In this document: in pieces, positions 56,861-64,000 of the stretch
Layout: every line of letters starts with the position of its first letter
Position numbering within the stretch: the stretch's first letter is position 1
The notes under the pieces: generated by a model
Told to the model about the DNA's origin: nothing
Seen by the model: the letters and a program-made list of their open reading frames with translations, nothing else
Databases searched by the model: none
Program-made: the position numbers and the translations under genes
Source: Ailanthus altissimus
Lineage: Eukaryota; Streptophyta; Magnoliopsida; Sapindales; Simaroubaceae
Assembly (NCBI GenBank): GCA_946807835.1
Contig: OX327695.1
Span: forward strand, 27,386,501-27,450,500
Length of the DNA: 64,000 nt
Reading direction: 5' to 3'

Positions 56861-57391
56861 TGTTAAGAGATTCCATACTATAAAAGATAAATAAAACAAT
56901 AGAAACTAGCTTTTGAAAAGAATCAAAAAGCTCTTAGAAGAATTGTAACCTAACTCTGATATCATAATAATTTACCACTTAACCGAAAAATTTATGTTGA
57001 TAGGTGAATGCTCAATATTAATATTAAAGACAAGTCTTTAACAATTCCCCTCACATATGCCCAAAAAATTAACTTAAAATAAATATATAAAGGCTTAAAC
57101 TAAAGATCTTGACTCCGATACTATATGTGAAAAAAATTTTAAAAAAAAGGACATCAGACATTATAAAGAAAAATTGAAAAATTTTAAAAACTATATTATT
57201 GTTGTAAATCTATATTACAATGTTATATAGATGACTTTTATATAGATTTTAAGTTAACATAAATAAAGAATATAAATAAATATAAAGAAATTAAATATAA
57301 CCTAATATATAAAAAAAATCAAATATAACATATTAATTATAAAATATATATGGTATGAATTAATTGTCTTAATTTTTTTATATCTTTAACA

Positions 57392-59709
57392 TAAATAAAG
57401 ATGTGTTAAATAATTATTATGTAATAAAATAATATAAATTTTAAATTTATTCACTATATTCAATAATTACGCATATTATTAATTATAATATAATTTAAAA
57501 TATAAATTTAAAATATATATCATTATTTATTAAAATAATAACATAGAACTGTTGTCACTCTCTATTTGAGAATATAATTTCAGAAATATTGCATTTATGA
57601 CCTTGGCCCATTAACAATTATGTGTCATCAATCATATCATTATTCATTAAGTGAAGTTATATTTTAGACATCAAACATTCTCTAAAAAAATCATGCATGC
57701 CGTATGTCAATAGAAACACATCAAATGGAAAATCGTCTATGTATTATTTAAAAGAATAAAAATCAAAATCAAAATTATAGATATTTTTGCAAAGAAGAAA
57801 GGGAAGCAAATTTGCCCTCGGCAGAGTATTAACAGTGACATCCCCTGATGTTTTCCAAATAACATATGACGATTAACAGTGACATCCCTGATGTTTTTCC
57901 AAATAACATATGAAGAGACCAAAGTTTTATCTTTAGCCACTATCACCCCCTCTCTACCTAACCCGGTTGACTTGACTAATAGTTGACTCTGAAAAATAAT
58001 CAAAACGACGCAAATACCCTTAAAAGAATTTTTTTACTCTGTAAAAATTAAAAGAGAAAAAGACATTCAACTCTTAATATTTTAAAAAAAGATATATATA
58101 AATTTTAATAATTTTAAAAAATTCATCAATACTTTATCAAGATTTTTACTTGTTTTAATGTAAATAAAAAATAATCTAAATCCTTAAAATTTTAAAATAA
58201 AAATATGCAAATTCCTTTTTAACATTGAAATAAATAAAAACTATTTCATAACAAAAGTGTTAATAAAAGTTTTTTAAACCATCAAAATTTATACATTTAT
58301 TTTCTAAAATACTAAGCTCAAATGTCATTTTCCTAAATTAAAATACAGAGACATCATCATAACAAATATAATTTTGTCTTTCGTGAAAATAAAAACCACA
58401 TTGTAAAAAGCATATTCATAGAACCTTTCACTCCCTCTCTCTCTTTATATATATTTTTATATAGGTCAAATTTGTGTTGTCCTTCAAGTTATTTTTCATA
58501 ACATAAATATAAATACACAATTAAAGTGAAAAAAAATGATGAAAAACACTTTAAATATCTTGAGCATAAAATAACATATAAGTTCCTACTCTAATAAAAT
58601 AGAGGAAAAACAACAAAATTACTTATTTGCGAGACTAATAAATGTTTAATATAAAATCATATTAATTTTTTTTTTAAAAAAATCACAAGTGAACATTAAC
58701 TACCCATCTTAAAATATCACTAAATGTTAGAATTTACAAATCCCAACGCTTGGTTGTATCTTACATACTTGTTAAAATAATAGAAAATAAACAAATAACC
58801 ATTCAAAGATATTGTAATTAAGACACTTCTATCATATAACTAAAATCAAAACAATAAAAAATTATAAGAAAAAAATTACTAGATATTGATAGTTGAACAT
58901 CACAGAAAAACCAAACACAAAATCAATTTTATCTATATATGTTTTTAAACAAATTGTTACTCTTTCTCATATATTTATTAGCCTCTTCACATTTTTTTTT
59001 TGTTTCACTCCTTATGCGATAATAAAACCATTGCGGATTTGATTTAGATTTTCTTTTTACAAATACTTTATTCTATATTATGATTAAACAGATATAAAAT
59101 AAATTAAAATTAAACCATGTTGATCTTTAGGCTTTGTAATTTGTAGAAGCATAATTAACCGTTTATAATCAAACTTTATTTTTGCTAATTCTAATATTTT
59201 ATTTTTGCAATATTCAATAAAAGAAAATTAAAAATAAAGTTTGGATATCCTCTCTTTTGTTGTCAAATAAGTTTCTACCTATATTTATATCTATGTTGGT
59301 GTTTTTTTTCTCTTAGATCTAACTTTGTGATAGTTTTTAGTACCTTTTGGTTTCTTCCCACCTAGATCTTGCTGATATACGGTGGTTTTTCAGATCTTTT
59401 ATTTTCTTCCATTTAAATCTTTGTGATAATAGTTGATTTGGTGATTATCTTTTAGATATGGAAATATACTACATTACTTTTGTTGATAAAAAAAAAATAG
59501 TTATTTGGATCAACAAATTTTAAATTTATTTATTAACAAAAATTAATTTTTGGGCTTTGTGTTGGTTGGACTTGCCTGCATAAGTTTGGATCTTCTCTTT
59601 ATCGTCAGCTATGACAGGACTTGCAAAACACTAACACTATTATCATGATGATCTCATTGTGGTGGATTTCGGTGAAGACTCTCCGATACTTAAGTTAGAA
59701 AGAGTCTCT
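57392..59709. other. AT-rich intergenic DNA
   Basis: No gene is seen; the longest frame is 88 codons at 57737-58003 (-) with no domain. A 44 bp tandem duplication lies at 57828-57915. A short CT run lies near 58432-58444. Confidence 0.55.
57828..57915. repeat. 44 bp tandem duplication
   Basis: Two adjacent 44 bp copies contain 'aacagtgacatcc', 'ctgatgtttt' and 'ccaaataacatatga'. They differ by one shifted base and the last few positions. Confidence 0.93.
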
Positions 59710-61134
59710 TGATATGTCCAAAATATAGAAATTTATTCTCAAGTGCAGGATTTTCGAAATAATAAATAACCTGGAGAGAACGGGGTCGATCCACAGAGAA
59801 GTAGAATTAAAATTACAAATCATAAATACTTTAAAGATAATTAATACAATATAAGATGTTTGCAAATATTAATTCAATTAACCAATTCAAATAAAAGTTA
59901 AGGTTAGGGAGATCTACTATTGACATAAGAAATAAGAATATATTGAACTCTTTTTATAACTCAATTGAAATCCTCACACAAATGAGGTTCCAACCAGAAG
60001 ATATAACAATTAAAGTTCATCACAATTTATATATTAACTAGTATTTATTTCTTTCAATTATTATATACAAAATCTTATAAATGGGTTCAAGTATTTATTA
60101 TACCAATCTTTATATTTATCCACAATAAATCAAGACTCACATTTTACAAGAAATGGTATATACGTCAAATCTTGTAAACGGTTTCAAGAATTTATTGTGT
60201 TAACTATAAAAATTATTTATAATAAATCAAGAGGCACCACTTTAGAAGAAAGTGTATTAATATTACAAACAAAATAAATATATCATATATAAATTTACAT
60301 AGCTTAAGAATGAAGCATTAAGTTCATGAATAAGAGTTAAGTATATCTTATTACCTTGCCAAGAGTTTTACCCTTTCACTTTAGTATAAAGAAAATTACT
60401 TAGACAACATAATAAAGCTAAAAAAAGGGAAACAAAATGGAAGAAGAGATAACATGACTTTAGAATAGTAGACAAGAGAAATAATATTACAAAGAGATAA
60501 TACAGAAGATAAATATTTTGAACTAAAATTTAGCTCTCTAATTACATTATTTAGGCATAAGCATGCTACCTATTTATAGAAAAATATGGATAAATCGAGA
60601 CAAATGATGAGGGGACCACTTGGATGATAAAAGTCAAGAATGGTGGCAAATAATTTACATTGATTATCATTAATGCACCTACTTGATTATCCAATTTGGA
60701 ATTGATGTGATCCGAATTAGCTGTCACTCAAAAATTCAAAGTTGTAGATAAGTCTCTTATCTTTTCAAATTGAGTTGTCTCATACGTATTTTTATAGTTA
60801 TGGGCCAAATACTGATGACTGTTCGAACTGAGCCTGTACTGCAAATTAGTTTTGTTCTAGGCCATTTTTACCATCTAAACACTCGAATTTCAAATGCTTT
60901 GTGAAATAATATATGTTAACCCATTGAGTCAGCTCTTAACAGGATTAAGAATCATTCCAATTGGATCTTTAAGTAGAAAGTTATACCCATTTTACTGAAC
61001 CTACCATAAAATAGTTAAAAGCTAATTTGTTACAATATTGTAAACATACTTAAGTTAAGGTGGGTTAAAGACACTAGTAATACAAAATAATGATGTAAAA
61101 CCCTTACTAAATGTGTAATTTTAAGTATTCATCA
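59710..61134 (-). mobile_element. Ty3/gypsy-type LTR, 1.43 kb, probably the 3' LTR of an element running to the right
   Basis: The reverse complement aligns along its whole length with the solo LTR at 53968-55377. Shared blocks include 'aagggtttt..atcat', 'attttgtattactagtgt', 'ttttatggtaggttc', 'gtaaaatggg', 'caagtgcaggatt' and 'gtcgatccac'-like sequence. On the minus strand it starts TGATGAATAC and ends GGACATATCA. Directly before that start the minus strand reads GCAATAAGCTGGTTGGAGGGTG, a purine-rich end of the kind that precedes the 3' LTR in plant gypsy elements. The rest of the element should lie to the right, partly beyond the window. Confidence 0.72.
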
Positions 61135-62492
61135 CACCCTCCAACCAGCTTATTGCAAGTCCTTAGCAATTCAAGTATAAATAAAATTTGAACACTACTT
61201 AAGTATTTCAAACAAAACGTTAGTTAAAGATCACAATCGCTATAAAAGTTATTTCAATCATTATTTCAAAAATTTTGTATGTGTGAATTAAGCCAAAGTC
61301 TTCTTACTATAAACCACAATATATATAACCTTGAAAATTTTCTTCAAATAAAAGCTTCAACTTCATATCTTCACAGGTGAATAACTGTTTAACGGGTTAG
61401 GATTTCACTCATGGAGTTAGAAAATAGATAATCCCTTAAAAAAAATATTACATTTAAGGACAGACAGACAAACTAATATTGATCCAAATGTAGAAAATTT
61501 AATTATTTAGAGTCAAACCATTCTTGCCATATGTTAGCTTCAGAACTTTAATTATTTATGCGAATCGTACGAATAGAGAGTCCGGTGATAAGATTACTTT
61601 CCTAATAACTTTTGTCTTCTAAAATTGAACGAAGACTTTATTAAACTAAATTGACTTCTTTTTTTTTTTTTGCTTTTTTTTTTGTTTGTTTTTATTTTGT
61701 TTTTTTTAAAGACATAAGGAATCATTACAAAATAAGAGTAATTTATCACCATAAGATTTTTTTATCATCTTCAACTAAGCAATCAAATCATTTCTCATCC
61801 TAAATAATGTCATTTCAAACAAAAATTAACTATTTCAAAATATTAATAAAAGTTTGTAAGCTGTTATCTCAAACCTCTTCATTCACTCACAAAAGATATG
61901 TGAGTTTAGAAAAGAATATGTATACTTAAACATGAAAATTCACTTGGCTATATATATTGAATCATCTATCTTACCACAAGGCTTAGTATTATGCTTAAGA
62001 AATAATTTCGGAAGTTATTCTTTAGTAACCTAGATAGAAAAAATGATTTAAACTAAATAATTTTGAAATCATACCTCAATAGTAAAGCAAAATTATTTAC
62101 GCAAAAATTACCAAAAACTTAAGCAACAAACATAAAATGCATTAAATATAACTAATTAGGATGCATTTTAAAAGTTTAGTAATATACTTTTTACTCTGTC
62201 ATTCTAGAACTAGAATGCGTCTCAAAAATGCATAAATAAACATTTTACTCACGTCATTCATGATGAATTATTTTTATTAGAGAACAAAGTGATAACAAAA
62301 AAATAAATAACACTAACATTATATATCAACTATTCTCCCCCTAACCAAATTGAGTCAGTGTCCTTAATGTCAAAATATAGAAAGAGTAATGTATATAAGA
62401 TATCACCTGAAACATTTTTTATTGAAAATTAAACCTGTAACAAAATAAAATAAGCCACACAAAATGCTTAAAAATATATAAAAGTAGATAAG
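61135..62492 (-). other. Probable 3' non-coding internal part of the gypsy element
   Basis: No domain is visible. On the minus strand, around 62390-62325, the DNA reads 'gacattaaggacactg' and then 'tttggttagggggagaat'. Plant gypsy elements carry this type of text after the end of gag-pol. A T-rich stretch lies at about 61658-61708. The assignment rests on position and this motif only; flanking genomic DNA is the alternative. Confidence 0.4.
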
Positions 62493-63175
62493 CTATAGAT
62501 GAAGCGTCAAATCTATCTTGCGTTTCTTTTCACTATCATCGGTATACTAATCTATCTAACGCATTGTTGGATCAGATAGATGTATAAAAGCTTGTAATTC
62601 ATCGAATAATTAATCAACAGTTGAAGCAGAAATGAGGATCTGTCGTGCTGTAGATGAGACGAACTGTTTTTGCACCGCATAGTTAAGAAAAAATAACAAC
62701 TCATTATAAAAACCATTAATATTTAACAAAATAATAGGTTTTTGGTGGATTTACAATTGTGCCCATGAGACAATTTAAAAAATTTCTTCTAAATTTCTGA
62801 AACCTTTAGGTAGTGCTATGAAGGCATCAACATTTCGAAACATAAAAGACATTCACTCATGCATTGATGATACATGTAACTCGTCCCTAATTATTTTTCC
62901 TACAATATTTTCAATAGTTAGAGCTTTCGGTATGATACCTAATACTCGACTGTCTTTATTTTGTGCAGTTGTTACCACACATCTCATTAATCCAAGACTA
63001 CATCTCTCGTATATTAAATGATTTTTTTCGCTCAACTAACACCTTACCAAGGATTTTTGCTGCTTCTACAAACTCTTTAGTTTTTTCAGGGTTGGATCCA
63101 CAAAAGACACAAATTTTTGTGAATTTACGAGTTGATGTTCCTTCTATTATACACCCACCCTCTCTCTTGAATAAT
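62493..63175 (-). pseudogene. LOG-like cytokinin riboside 5'-monophosphate phosphoribohydrolase, processed and broken
   Basis: Functional LOG enzymes release active cytokinin bases from their nucleotides in the cytosol. On the minus strand the copy starts near a basic segment leading into KICVFCGSNPEKTKEF (about 63120-63070), then ILGKVLVERK. A frameshift near 63025 leads into the frame with SLGLMRCVV, SRVLGIIPKALTIENIVGK and VSSMHE. After another frame change come DAFIALPKGFRNLEEIF and IVSWAQL. Then IHQKPIILLNINGFYNELL, YAVQKQFVSSTARQIL, and a tail. Together these span nearly a full LOG protein (about 210 aa) without any intron, whereas plant LOG genes are multi-exon. Stops follow LEEIF and WAQL. 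The catalytic PGGxGT motif is replaced by PKGFRN, so even a repaired frame would lack the normal active site. Confidence 0.82.
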
Positions 63176-63359
63176 TTTGAGTTTGTATGAAGATGTAGAA
63201 ATAATGCAATATATTTATAGAGCCAAAAGGTGTTGTTAAGTCACATAGGTTGTTGGCTTAAAATGCAAAATTTTCAAAACGTTTGAGGTTGAAATGAAAC
63301 ATTTAAAAACAATAGCTACAATAAATATGTACAAGTAGTTATGATTGTGGCTCATATCT

Positions 63360-63840
63360 TCCTCTGGTTTTACATCCAGAAACGGCTTTAACGCCCTCTA
63401 TGGATCAGGGATAGGCTTCCCATCTAATTTTCTTATAAATTGACAAATAAGGTCTTTTAAAGTCAGATTCATGAGATTGTACTGCTCATATTATTTAGGA
63501 ATATATCCCATAATTCACGAATTATAATATGCATATATCCACTAGAATGCGTCTTAAGAGTCAATAAGATATCATCTAAAGACTTCTTACTCAGGTCATC
63601 CTTAATGAACCTAATTTTATTTTCATGATTTATAGACACCATTCCTAAAGTGCGGCAACATGTGTTGCAAGTCATGCGTGCACACTTATAACAAACGCTT
63701 AATCATTTTGCTCTTCATTTTTTTGCAAAAGAGTTTTTACCTAAGCCAAGCATGTAGAAAATTAATGAGTTTGAAAATTCACCTGTCAATCGAACTTTGG
63801 CTTCAATTCACCAATGTACATCAACAGGTTCATAATCATT
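63360..63840 (-). pseudogene. Unidentified decayed coding relic
   Basis: Three co-linear pieces in different frames read like one degraded protein on the minus strand. The first is at about 63830-63700: VINDYEPVDVHW, a stop, then EAKVRLTGEFSNSLIFYMLG. The second is the open 68-codon piece 63675-63469, with CRTLGMVSINHENKIRFIKD then SLDDILLTLKTHSSGYMHII. The third is at about 63470-63365: LICQFIRKLDGKPIPDP, a stop, then ALKPFLDVKPEED. Sensible amino-acid composition that continues across frame changes suggests an old gene, not chance. I cannot name the family. It lies on the same strand as, and just upstream of, the LOG-like relic. Confidence 0.4.
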
Positions 63841-64000
63841 AATAACTTTAATCTTTCACATCTTGCTTGATAAATTTCTTTAAAAAATTTTGAGGCAATA
63901 AGAAAAAACGTTTTTTTTAAATTCTTTAGAATGTCATCTATTTCTTTTTAGAAAGGAAGAAGACGAGAAGGTATCATTAATTATGAAAAAATAAAAACCT

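Larger units (their letters stand above)
49512..57391 (-). mobile_element. TRIM-like small LTR element, split by a copia insertion
   Basis: After mentally removing 49605-56351, a left LTR (about 49512-49604 plus 56352-56535) and a right LTR (57126-57391) remain. They share 'attataaag.gaaa', 'gctatatagatgac', 'ttaagttaacataaata', 'atattaattataaaata' and the end 'atctttaaca'. The internal part is only about 590 bp with no gag-pol. Beside the left LTR the minus strand carries a strong polypurine tract (56536-56556). Beside the right LTR it carries TATAGTATCGGAGTC (57111-57125), a primer-binding-site match to initiator-Met tRNA. That combination is the layout of terminal-repeat retrotransposons in miniature, on the minus strand. 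The left start is approximate, and I found no target-site duplication. Confidence 0.6.

Noticed and set aside
62818..63190. Two plus-strand frames of 67 and 75 codons
   Set aside because: They are antisense to the LOG-like relic, whose motifs are unmistakable on the minus strand.

Overview
The window looks like nuclear DNA of a flowering plant, most likely a core eudicot. It is strongly AT-rich, its genes carry GT-AG introns, its proteins belong to plant-specific families, and more than a third of it is LTR-retrotransposon sequence in several states of decay. The species cannot be named from the sequence alone. A TM6-type (paleoAP3) MADS-box relic argues for a core eudicot.

Four host genes appear intact. 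(1) 13621-17127 (+) is an eight-exon PMT27/PMT26-type Golgi methyltransferase of 904 aa. (2) 18452-19879 (-) is a four-exon secretory-pathway CPYC glutaredoxin (GRXC3-like, 132 aa), convergent with the first gene. (3) 29282-29734 (-) is a single-exon protein with an oxidoreductase-like (OXLD1-type) cysteine domain, 150 aa. (4) 30630-37326 (-) is a ten-exon class-3 aldehyde dehydrogenase (ALDH3F1-like, 480 aa) with a 4.1 kb second intron that holds a probable solo LTR. The multi-exon models were built by hand from splice sites and phase, and they close in frame. The genes form no operon or pathway; they are ordinary neighbours.

Two host-gene relics stand out. At 41009-42904 (+) lies a TM6/AP3-like MADS-box gene with all seven exons recognisable. 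It has an in-frame stop, a lost splice donor, two exon-length frameshifts and a shifted C-terminus. At 62493-63175 (-) lies an intronless, frameshifted LOG-like (cytokinin-activating phosphoribohydrolase) copy. It sits just upstream of what reads as the 3' end of a Ty3/gypsy element, and next to a second decayed coding relic that I cannot identify.

Mobile DNA by region: 6522-12560, an old Ty1/copia element (-) with diverged LTRs. 22121-28363, a complete but dead Ty1/copia element (-) with a perfect GTAAT target-site duplication and LTRs that differ by exactly one 18 bp repeat unit. 33899-34564, a solo-LTR candidate inside an ALDH intron. 49512-57391, a three-level nest: a small TRIM-like LTR element is split by a Ty1/copia element (49605-56351, +), whose RNase H region is itself split by a 1.41 kb solo LTR (53968-55377). 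An inverted relative of that solo LTR lies at 59710-61134. The remaining intergenic DNA is AT-rich with microsatellites, short tandem duplications and dispersed repeats. I saw no tRNA, rRNA or CRISPR array.

Nothing here amounts to a clearly new biological system. The most interesting items are the TM6 pseudogene, the LOG-like retrocopy beside a gypsy element, and the nested retroelement stack.
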